Part shown: one piece after another, positions 54,377-62,116 of the stretch | Numbering within the stretch: position 1 is the first letter of the stretch | How the letters are laid out: every line of letters begins with the position of its first letter | NCBI RefSeq assembly: GCF_000426225.1 | Contig: NZ_AUEY01000002.1 | Location: 124,001-188,000 of the forward strand | Source of the DNA: Desulforegula conservatrix Mb1Pa | GTDB lineage: Bacteria > Desulfobacterota > Desulfobacteria > Desulfobacterales > Desulforegulaceae | Reading direction: 5' to 3' | DNA: 64,000 bases | Made by a program: the position numbers and the translations under genes | Notes under the pieces: generated by a model | Told to the model about the DNA's origin: nothing | What the model saw: the letters and a program-made list of their open reading frames with translations, nothing else | The model's database searches: none

Positions 54377-55927
54377 TTACATGCTGTTGAGGGGCAGCAC
54401 CACATGAAAACAGCTGCCCTTGTTTTCTCCCTTACTTTCCGCCCAGATTTTTCCGTCATGGAGTTCCACAAGTTTTCTGGTTAAGGAAAGCCCAAGGCCG
54501 GTGCCCTGGTAATTCCTGGAAATAGTGTCGTCCGCCTGTTCAAAGGGGGAAAAAATTCTTTGCAGATCTTCTTTTTTGATCCCTATTCCAGTATCTGAAA
54601 CACTTATCGATGCGAATGTCCCATTTTTAATGGCCTGGGATAAGATGGTTATTCTGCCGCCTTCGGGAGTGAATTTCAAGGCATTGCCGAGAAGATTGTA
54701 TATTATCTGTCTGAGTTTTACAATGTCTGCCCTTACAGCAAGCTCCTGATCCCTGCAAATTACAGCAACATCTACGCCTTTGGCCATGCATCTGTCCCTG
54801 ATTATTCCGGCGGCTTCTTCAAGGAAGTCAGATAGAAGAACGCTTGACAGAGAAAGTTCCATTTTCCCTGCCTCAATCTTGGACAGATCCAGTATGTCGT
54901 TGATAAGTGTCAGAAGATGCCTGCTGCTTTCAAGCACATCTCCCAGATACTCCTTCTGGCTTTCGTTCAGTCTTCCAAGCTGGCCATCATGGACGAGTTC
55001 GGTGAATCCTATGATATGATTAAGCGGAGTTCTTAGCTCGTGACTCATATTGGCGAGGAATCTCGATTTTGCTATGCTTCCTGCTACAGCCTGGTCTTTG
55101 GCTACCTTGAGTGCTCCAACAGCTTTTCTGAGTTTGCTGTTTTTTCTGTTAAGCTCAATGGTTCTCTCTGAAACAAGAACCTCAAGCCCGTCTGCATAGG
55201 ATATCAGCTCCCTGTCCTTTGTCTCGATCTCTTTGAGCATGTCATTGAAACCGTCTATGAGATCGCCCGTCTCATCATTTCCGTGCTTTTCCGCCCTGAG
55301 GCCGTAATTTCTTGATTCAGCGACCTTTCTGGTCAATCCGAGAAGATTTATTACAGGCTGGGTTATTATTCTCTGAAAATAGCTGGCAAGCAGATATGAG
55401 ACAAAGAAAAGAGCCATGAAAGCTCCTATCTGGAGCAGAAGATTGAATAAAGTCTCGTCATAATAGTCGCTCAGGTCTGCGGTTATGTATATGGATCCGA
55501 CTTTTTCGGAGTCAAAAATGATGTCGTCCCTGACATGGATGAGCTTGTTTAAAAGAATGACATCTCCGTCTGCATTGCTGAATATCTTCTCAATGGAGGT
55601 AGGATTCAAATTCGAAGGGTTTTTTTCATATCTTGCCAGGATGCTGCCGTCGGTTCTTTTTATACAGGCAAAGATGATATGCTTCTGGGTGTCAAGAAGC
55701 TTCAGGTTTGACATGGCTCCGTCGCTATCATTGAATACTGATGCTGCGACTGAATTTGCGGCCATAATTTTTGCTATGCCCCTGACATTTTCTTTTGTAT
55801 GCTTTTTAAAATCCCCAAGCTGATAAAATGTAAACATGACAGATACAGGAACAACTGCCGTGATAACAATCAGCATTATTATGGCCACAATTTTTTTCTT
55901 TATGGAAATATCCCTGAAGCTGTTCAT
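54377..55927 (-). CDS. sensor histidine kinase with YfiN-like CHASE8-HAMP input
   Basis: The 516-residue protein begins like YfiN: RDISIKKKIVAIIMLIV (helix 1), then a periplasmic CHASE8-like domain (about 35-155; AKIMAANSVAASVFNDSDGA). Helix 2 (about 160-185) and HAMP (about 185-240) follow, then HisKA (FLANMSHELRTPLNHIIGF) and HATPase (NLLGNALKFTPEGGRI, DTGIGIKKEDL, GTGLGLSLTRKL). In YfiN this input controls a diguanylate cyclase; here it drives a kinase. Its start is 1 base from the yfiR stop. Confidence 0.92.
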   Translation of the reverse strand: MNSFRDISIKKKIVAIIMLIVITAVVPVSVMFTFYQLGDFKKHTKENVRGIAKIMAANSVAASVFNDSDGAMSNLKLLDTQKHIIFACIKRTDGSILARYEKNPSNLNPTSIEKIFSNADGDVILLNKLIHVRDDIIFDSEKVGSIYITADLSDYYDETLFNLLLQIGAFMALFFVSYLLASYFQRIITQPVINLLGLTRKVAESRNYGLRAEKHGNDETGDLIDGFNDMLKEIETKDRELISYADGLEVLVSERTIELNRKNSKLRKAVGALKVAKDQAVAGSIAKSRFLANMSHELRTPLNHIIGFTELVHDGQLGRLNESQKEYLGDVLESSRHLLTLINDILDLSKIEAGKMELSLSSVLLSDFLEEAAGIIRDRCMAKGVDVAVICRDQELAVRADIVKLRQIIYNLLGNALKFTPEGGRITILSQAIKNGTFASISVSDTGIGIKKEDLQRIFSPFEQADDTISRNYQGTGLGLSLTRKLVELHDGKIWAESKGENKGSCFHVVLPLNSM

Positions 55928-55928
55928 G

Positions 55929-56480
55929 TCAGTTGTCCTTTCCTACAATAACCGCCAGCTTCAAAAGCTCGGAACTTATCTTCAGACCGCTTTTTTCAGC
56001 GGCCCTGATATTGATTCTGAACCTTATCCTGTTGTCATCAGTTGTAAAAAGTTCGATGATTCCGCCTTTTTCGGCAAAGCCATCAATGTCGCTGATAGTA
56101 AGAATTCTGTTTTTCTCTGCTTCAGCCATGATTTTTTTATAATCCTGGGACTCATATCTGCTTATGAAAAGAACATTGCACTGAATAGAGTTATTAAGGG
56201 ACTCCATCTCAGTAACGGATATGTTTTTTTCATGGGCTTTCTTGCCTTCTATGGTCTTCAGATCCCTTATGAATTCAGGATCACCAAAGGCGCAGATGTT
56301 CACGCTGTCAGGAGTTTGTTCATTTTCCCAGGAAACGAATTTAATGAAATTATAAAGAAAGGCAGCCTTGACAACATATTCCCTGCCTGTTTCTCCCGCA
56401 CTGGCCATGGAGACAAAAAACACGGGCGCAAGAAAGGCTGAAAGAAATATTCTGATTGATTTTTTAATCAAGTGCGCCAC
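55929..56480 (-). CDS. yfiR: YfiR-family periplasmic protein
   Basis: The 183-residue exported protein (signal peptide to about ASA|GET) matches the YfiR/DUF4154 family: REYVVKAAFLYNFIKFVSWE, NICAFGDPEF, CNVLFISRYESQDYKKIM, ILTISDIDGFAEKGGIIELF and IRFRINIRAAEKSGLKISSE. YfiR inhibits the membrane sensor YfiN in Pseudomonas. Here it lies between a TonB-dependent receptor and a kinase with a YfiN-like sensor. Confidence 0.93.
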   Translation of the reverse strand: MAHLIKKSIRIFLSAFLAPVFFVSMASAGETGREYVVKAAFLYNFIKFVSWENEQTPDSVNICAFGDPEFIRDLKTIEGKKAHEKNISVTEMESLNNSIQCNVLFISRYESQDYKKIMAEAEKNRILTISDIDGFAEKGGIIELFTTDDNRIRFRINIRAAEKSGLKISSELLKLAVIVGKDN

Positions 56481-56482
56481 CG

Positions 56483-58486
56483 TTAAATTTTCCAGGATAT
56501 TTTTGCAAACACGCTTCTTTCAAGCTCGGTTGGCAGAGTCTGGAGAATTTCCGGCGGAAATTCAGGATGGCTGTCATCAAAAATATCTCTGGCTGAAAAA
56601 GAGAATTCAACATTCGGAGTGATCTGCCATCCAAGCGCGGCATCTGCAGAGCAGTATGCGGGTATGTCATATATTTTTATTTCATCCACATACCTCATCC
56701 AGAGATCAAGTCTTACAGTGTCGGAAATATCAAAGGCAGATCTCAGCTCGATCTTGTTGCGCGGATCCGTATTTTCTGTCGAATATTCGGTATCAAAGGG
56801 GTCTCCGCCCATTTTTTTCAGATCCATTATGAAATAGGTATAACCGGCGCTCATCATCCATCCGGGCATTATGTTTGCTTCATAGGATATTTCAAGGCCC
56901 CTGGTATTTCCCTTCATATTGTTTGCAATCTGCAGCCTGTAATTATCGGTAACTTCAAGAGTTCTAAGATCGGTATAGTCGTTATAGAAAAAGGCCAGAT
57001 CAACGGACTGGGATTTGCCTATTCCCTGTCTGAGCCCGAATTCATATGCATAGAGCTTTTCGGACATAACCTCGCTGCGGCTCAGGAGGGTTATTATGGG
57101 TATTCCCGGAACAGGTGTCTGCATTTTGACAAAAGCCGTTTCTTCACCCCTGGATGGGGTTCTGACAGCCCTTGATACTGAGCACCACACCGAAGTGTTG
57201 TCTGCCGGTTTTACGATTGCCCTGGCAGACGGCTGAAATTCAAAGCCCGAAAAATCGTTTCTTTCAAGTTTGGTTCCTGCCGTAATAAAGAAAAAGTCTT
57301 TAACAGCCTCGATTTCATCCTGAATGAAAAAATTAAACAGGTTATACGAATGTTCTTCGGGATTCAGTCCGTAATAAGGGTTGTCCGATTTAAAGCTGTC
57401 ATTCATGAACCTTGCCCCGCCACCTGTTATTATGTCATTTCTTTTGATGGCCGGAAGCCTGTACTGGGCATAAAGGTCTGTTGTCTGCTGGTTCATGTTT
57501 GTATTCGAGCTGTTTCTGACTGCGTTGTCAAAATAGCCCTGAAAAGAAATGCTTGATGTATTGTCGAGGCTCTTTTCAATTTTGGCCAGGGCATACTGGC
57601 CGTATAAAAAGGACTTGGCGTTCGTTGGCAGAGGGCTTGCTTTGGTGCCGCCGCTTAAAGACTGGGCTGAGGCTGGGACAATCGCCATGGAATAGAGATT
57701 GGACTCGCTCACGTCAGTATCAGATGCCTCGGCCATGAAAAGAGCCTTTGTGTCGCCCCTGTCCATGTCAATTCGCGCTCCGCATCTTGAGGTATTCCAG
57801 CCGTCGTCAACATTCATGTCCGACGAAGACCAGCCCTTGTCCTTGTCCGAATATTTGCCGGAGAGGCGGTAGGTGGTGTTTTCTCCTATCTTGCCGCCGT
57901 ATTTTGCATATGTGTATGCTTTTTCCTCGTTGCCGCCTCCGGCATCGATTCTGGTTCCCTGGCTTTTTGAGGAATTTCTTGTGATGATGTTTATAACGCC
58001 ATTTACGGCATTGGCCCCCCATAGTGTGGAGCCAGGGCCCCTGACAACCTCGATTTTTTCAATGTCCTCCACCATTATGTCCTGCATGTCCCAGAGGACT
58101 CCGGAAAAAATCGGTGAATAAACGGTTCTTCCGTCTATCATAACAAGCAGTTTGTTGGAGAATCTTCCATTGAATCCGCGGCAGGTTATTGCCCATTTGT
58201 TGGCATCAATTCTTGCAACATGGACTCCGGGAACAAGCCTGAGGAGGTCCATTATATTCGTCGCCCCGCTCCTTTTTATATCTTCTGCTTTAAGTACAAA
58301 GGCTGCGGCGGGCGTGTCGCTTATTTTCTGTATCTTTTTCGAAGCTGTTTCTATCTCGACATCCATGAGATCTTCAAGTTTAAGAGATATTAGATCGCTC
58401 CTCTCATTGCCCGAAGAAACAAAAGGAAAAATCAAGACGAGACAAAGAGCAGAAACAATAAGCTTTCTAAGATGATTAAGAATCAC
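56483..58486 (-). CDS. TonB-dependent outer-membrane receptor
   Basis: The 667-residue protein has a signal peptide (SALCLVLIFPFVSSG), a plug domain (about 30-165; AAAFVLKAEDIKRSGATNIM, DLLRLVPGVHVARI, VRGPGSTLWGANAVNGVINI) and a beta-barrel to the C-terminus. The ligand is unknown. Receptors of this subtype are often encoded with YfiR proteins. The start overlaps the HD-GYP gene stop by 4 bases. Confidence 0.93.
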   Translation of the reverse strand: MILNHLRKLIVSALCLVLIFPFVSSGNERSDLISLKLEDLMDVEIETASKKIQKISDTPAAAFVLKAEDIKRSGATNIMDLLRLVPGVHVARIDANKWAITCRGFNGRFSNKLLVMIDGRTVYSPIFSGVLWDMQDIMVEDIEKIEVVRGPGSTLWGANAVNGVINIITRNSSKSQGTRIDAGGGNEEKAYTYAKYGGKIGENTTYRLSGKYSDKDKGWSSSDMNVDDGWNTSRCGARIDMDRGDTKALFMAEASDTDVSESNLYSMAIVPASAQSLSGGTKASPLPTNAKSFLYGQYALAKIEKSLDNTSSISFQGYFDNAVRNSSNTNMNQQTTDLYAQYRLPAIKRNDIITGGGARFMNDSFKSDNPYYGLNPEEHSYNLFNFFIQDEIEAVKDFFFITAGTKLERNDFSGFEFQPSARAIVKPADNTSVWCSVSRAVRTPSRGEETAFVKMQTPVPGIPIITLLSRSEVMSEKLYAYEFGLRQGIGKSQSVDLAFFYNDYTDLRTLEVTDNYRLQIANNMKGNTRGLEISYEANIMPGWMMSAGYTYFIMDLKKMGGDPFDTEYSTENTDPRNKIELRSAFDISDTVRLDLWMRYVDEIKIYDIPAYCSADAALGWQITPNVEFSFSARDIFDDSHPEFPPEILQTLPTELERSVFAKISWKI

Positions 58487-59979
58487 ATTCCACCTTTTAT
58501 CCCTGACTTTTTCAATGCATCCACGACTTTTGCGTCAATTTTATTCTTATTCACCATGGAATCAAGTATCCCAAATGCCTCTTCGCGGGACAGTGCCTTT
58601 CTGTAGGGTCTTTCAGTGGTAAGCGCGTCAAAGATGTCGACCGCGACCATTATTCTTACAGCCGGTGAAATTTCATCCCCTTTGAGCATATCAGGATAGC
58701 CTGTTCCATCAAGAAGTTCATGATGATGCCTTATTATATCAAGGGCGTCTTTAAGATTTTTTTTCAAAGGATGGCAGATTAGGTAGCCTGTGTGAGGATG
58801 TTTTTTCATGATTTCTCTTTCCTCATCATCAAGTGCGCCTGGTTTGTTCAGGATTTCAAGAGGAGTGGCAATTTTCCCGATATCATGAAGAATTCCCCCT
58901 ATCCACAGGGATTCAAGCTCATGTCTTGCCATACCCAACGACTTTCCTATGGAAACCGCAAGGTCTGCAACCCTTCGTATATGCCCCCTTGTATATCTGT
59001 CCTTTGCCTCAACTGTATTTGCTATTGAAAAAAGAATATTTTCGAAACTGGCAAGCCTCCGGTTCAGGTTCTTGACATTTATAAGGGATTTGATTCTTGC
59101 CAGAAGCTCACTTTTGTCAGCTGGTTTGCTTATGAAGTCGTCTGCTCCTGACTCTATTCCCCGGATTTTTGATTCCCTGTCGTTTAGTGCGGTCAGAAGT
59201 ATTATGGGAATCTGTCTTGTGCCTTCCCTTGATTTTAATCTTTTACATATTTCAAAGCCATCCATTCCCGGCATCATGACGTCAAGAATAACAAGGTCAG
59301 GAGGTGTTTCCCTGATAATAGAAACAGCTCCTGCCCCTGAGTCGCAAGCCATTACCCTGTAGCCCATCGAGTCCAGCAAGGTTTTCATTATTTTCAGGTT
59401 CTTCGGGTCATCATCAGCTACCAGTATCGTCGGATTATCATTTAATTGTCCCTGGGGGATTCTGCTGAAGAAATTTGTTTCGTTGAATCCTGTAAGTTTT
59501 GCCTGCAAAAGAGCTTCTTTGGCATTTGCAATCAGCACCTCGGCAATCGCTGTCTGGGAAGGAGCCTCTGATACCCCGGCGCTTAAGGTGACTTCGTCAC
59601 CGAGGTCATGTTTGATCCGGTTTTTTATTCCATCTATTATTTCAAATGCTTTATCAGTATCCGTGTCAAAAAAAGAAATTGCGAAATTGTCGCTGTGAAG
59701 CCTTCCTGCGAGGTCACCTGGCCTGATATTGCCGGCTATGATTTTGCCGGTAACGCTTAGTATCGAGTCTGCCTTTATGATTCCATATTTTCTGTTTATT
59801 TCAGAAAAAGCGTCTATGCTCAGAAGGGCAAGTGAAAGATTTTTTCCTTCTTCAACCGCTTTTTTAATATTCTTTTCAAGGCTCAGAACAAAGAAGCCAT
59901 AGTTGGGAAGACCAGTGAGCGCGTCTTTGCAGGATGTTTGAAGACTATTTTCATAGTTCTCGGTGAGTTTGTCGGTCAT
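58483..59979 (-). CDS. GGDEF(degenerate)-REC-HD-GYP regulator
   Basis: The 498-residue protein carries a GGDEF-like domain (1-160; DALTGLPNYGFFVLSLEKNI) whose active site reads LHSDNFAI and is therefore degenerate. A receiver follows (about 185-300; ILVADDDPKNLKIMK, PDLVILDVMMPGMDGFEI), then an intact HD-GYP phosphodiesterase domain (about 320-495; RGHIRRVADLAVSIG, GGILHDIGKIATP, HHHELLDGTGYPDMLKGDEI). It should hydrolyse c-di-GMP. It is first in a minus-strand operon with the TonB receptor, yfiR and the kinase. Confidence 0.93.
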   Translation of the reverse strand: MTDKLTENYENSLQTSCKDALTGLPNYGFFVLSLEKNIKKAVEEGKNLSLALLSIDAFSEINRKYGIIKADSILSVTGKIIAGNIRPGDLAGRLHSDNFAISFFDTDTDKAFEIIDGIKNRIKHDLGDEVTLSAGVSEAPSQTAIAEVLIANAKEALLQAKLTGFNETNFFSRIPQGQLNDNPTILVADDDPKNLKIMKTLLDSMGYRVMACDSGAGAVSIIRETPPDLVILDVMMPGMDGFEICKRLKSREGTRQIPIILLTALNDRESKIRGIESGADDFISKPADKSELLARIKSLINVKNLNRRLASFENILFSIANTVEAKDRYTRGHIRRVADLAVSIGKSLGMARHELESLWIGGILHDIGKIATPLEILNKPGALDDEEREIMKKHPHTGYLICHPLKKNLKDALDIIRHHHELLDGTGYPDMLKGDEISPAVRIMVAVDIFDALTTERPYRKALSREEAFGILDSMVNKNKIDAKVVDALKKSGIKGGM

Positions 59980-60329
59980 GATTGTTTCCTGAAAAACGTT
60001 AATCAGATTATATCAGGCAGTTACAGACAGGATGTGTGCACCCGCAACAATATGCAGAATTGCTGTTTATAAGCCCTATGAAACCTTGATCTGTTGACTG
60101 CTGCTTGTGCTTTTATTGTTTTTTATTGGAATAGACCTTTCTGATCAAGGTATTTTTTGAACCCCTGGCGGACAGTCTGGGTAATACTTCTGATTTTTGG
60201 CTTATTGCTTCTGGTAATGGCGGTTTTTTCGTTATGGATTCACCTGATCCTTTTATAATTATTGATGATAAAAGAATTAGTCCTTCATCATCATTAATTG
60301 TTTCGACCGTGCCCTATACTCATTGGTAT
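59980..60329. other. intergenic decay zone with a possible coding remnant
   Basis: No intact gene is present. On the minus strand a short frame ending near 60130 would encode KIRSITQTVRQGFKKYLDQK plus GLFQ, preceded by an in-frame stop. It looks like the C-terminus of a lost gene, but I cannot name the family. Confidence 0.4.
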
Positions 60330-60630
60330 TCAAAACTCTGAAGGGATTTCCTCAATATTCACAGCAATTTTTAACATACTCGAAACACCGTATTTGCAAA
60401 GTAGAAACATTGTTTTTTTAATGCACTCTTCCAGTCCTTTTACATCCCTTGCCTCACAAACATCAATGCTGCATTTGCAGTAGATTTCCAGATGGGCAAG
60501 GGTTGATTTTCCTGATCCTGAAAGCCCTGTAAGCCATATTACAGGCTTTAGTGACCATTTTTATGTTTCTCATGCTTCGGGAAACAAGGGATCTGTGCCA
60601 TGAAACATTTTCAGACTGAAAGGATTCCAT
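60330..60630 (-). pseudogene. cysC: broken adenylylsulfate (APS) kinase gene
   Basis: Reading leftward from ATG 60630, the frame gives MESFQSENVSWHRSLVSRSM, matching the N-terminus of APS kinase (ENxxWH...V.R..R). A frameshift follows after MVTK. The next frame encodes KPVIWLTGLSGSGKSTLA, the diagnostic Walker A of CysC. It then jumps directly to HLEIYCKCSIDVCEARDVKG, which in intact enzymes lies some 75-85 residues later. The remainder, to a TGA at 60330-60332, is unrecognisable. So the gene has both a frameshift and an internal deletion. APS kinase makes PAPS, the donor for sulfotransferases; a sulfotransferase gene lies 600 bases away. Confidence 0.85.
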
Positions 60631-61253
60631 TTACTATTTTTTTTCTTGATGTGGCGGTCAGGATGTCAAATGCCATTCTGATAGCATGGTTACGTCAAGA
60701 AAACCATAGGCCATGATGACGAGCCATTGTCAAGGCTCACATGCTCCGGCACCTGCAAAGGAAAACAAAAGCAGGCCCAGGACAAACAACACAGCAATCA
60801 GCTAACACCAAAATCCAAATACAAAGTTACAAACATTTTTTTAAACAGCAACCATTGTTATCACAACTTATTGCATGAAATAAAAAAATATAGTATTTGC
60901 TAAATATTAGGCTATTTTTCAGGTCAATTATGTTTTTATATAGGATTCTGGAGCATCGGATGACAGACATCGATAATAAACCCGTCAAGAAAAATCCAAG
61001 CATTACTTTTATAATATGGATAATGTTCATGTTTGGAAGTTGATTGCAGCAGAAAAGACGAGTTCGTCCAGATGGTGGATTCTCTTGATAGGAAATCCGG
61101 TATTGATGCCAATCTGGTTATCGATTTCAGTGAGAACATCGCCTTTGGCAGCTCAGGCTCCATTATCCTGCACAAGGTTTTCAAATAATCATAGCGATGT
61201 AATGGCAATTTTATATATTTGAATTTTTAACTTTAATTATCCTTGAGCTTGCC
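60631..61253. other. intergenic decay zone between cysC remnant and sulfotransferase
   Basis: No intact gene is seen. A 28-codon frame from ATG 60960 (MTDIDNKPVKKNPSITFIIW and a few more residues) looks like the start of a membrane protein. It is followed in another frame by the remnant at 61024-61188. The rest is AT-rich. Confidence 0.45.
61024..61188 (+). pseudogene. C-terminal coding remnant of unknown gene
   Basis: After a stop at 61021-61023, an open stretch of 54 codons encodes EVDCSRKDEFVQMVDSLDRK, SGIDANLVIDFSENIAFGSS and GSIILHKVFK before TAA. There is no start codon or ribosome-binding site at its left end, but the composition is protein-like. I do not recognise the family. It may be joined by a frameshift to the short frame beginning at 60960. 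Confidence 0.45.
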
Positions 61254-62087
61254 ATGACAGAAAAAAAATATCATTTCATAGCAGGTTTACCGAGATCTGG
61301 TTCAACCCTGCTCTCCGCCCTGCTTAAACAGAACCCTCGTTTCAATGCAAACATCAGCAGTCCCGTTGCCCCCTTGGCCTCTGCTATGATCAAGCTGGTA
61401 AGCGCGGGCACGGAAATATCCCTTTCCCTCAATGAAAATCAGAAGCGTAATCTGCTGAAATCTATTTTCAATGCTTACTATAGTGAACCCTGTGCCGCTG
61501 AAGTGCTTTTTGATACCAACCGAGCGTGGTGTTCCAAAATGGCATTGCTGGACCAGCTCTTCCCGGAAGCGAAAGTGATTGCTTGCGTTCGTGATATCCC
61601 ATGGATCATGGACAGTATTGAACGCCTGCTTCTGAAAAATCCTTTTGAAAACACGAAGCTTTTTTCCAGCGAATCGGAACGATCCACTGTTTACAGCCGG
61701 ATGGCGACTCTGGCCAAACACGATCGTTTGATCGGATTTCCTTGGGCCGCGCTCAAGGAGGCATATTACGGAGCGTTCTCGCACAAATTGCTTCTTGTCG
61801 AATACGATCTGCTTGTGCGATCCCCGGAAAAGGTTCTTAAGCTGATTTATCAGTTTACCGAAGAACCGTGGTTCGATGGCCACGATTTTGAAAATGTTGA
61901 CTTCGAAGCACCGGAGTTTGACGAAGCTTTAGGGCTGGCTGGCCTGCATACGGTCCGAAAAAAAGTAGAGCCCATTGAAAGAGAACCAATATTGCCACCA
62001 GATATTTTTGAAAAATATATCAATATGGCTTTCTGGAGAAACGACGAGCGAAGTCGCTCCAGCGTCATCAAACCAACATCGAAATAA
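61254..62087 (+). CDS. PAPS-dependent sulfotransferase family protein
   Basis: The 277-residue protein has the 5'-phosphosulfate-binding loop HFIAGLPRSGSTLLSALLKQ. The second PAPS (3'-phosphate) region is VIACVRDIPWIMDSIERLLL, and LLLVEYDLLVRSPEKVLKLI follows. It belongs to the soluble bacterial sulfotransferase group distantly similar to tyrosylprotein sulfotransferases. No signal peptide is present, so it acts in the cytoplasm. The gene lies 29 bases upstream of a large surface-protein gene with a strong ribosome-binding site, so the two are probably co-transcribed. Base composition is more GC-rich than the core genes. Confidence 0.88.
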   Translation: MTEKKYHFIAGLPRSGSTLLSALLKQNPRFNANISSPVAPLASAMIKLVSAGTEISLSLNENQKRNLLKSIFNAYYSEPCAAEVLFDTNRAWCSKMALLDQLFPEAKVIACVRDIPWIMDSIERLLLKNPFENTKLFSSESERSTVYSRMATLAKHDRLIGFPWAALKEAYYGAFSHKLLLVEYDLLVRSPEKVLKLIYQFTEEPWFDGHDFENVDFEAPEFDEALGLAGLHTVRKKVEPIEREPILPPDIFEKYINMAFWRNDERSRSSVIKPTSK

Positions 62088-62116
62088 ATGTACTTTGGGA
62101 TTAAACGGAGGACGAT

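Noticed and set aside
60298-60483. Plus-strand 61-codon frame in the decay zone
   Set aside because: The meaningful coding signal here is on the minus strand (APS kinase remnant); the plus frame is its shadow.
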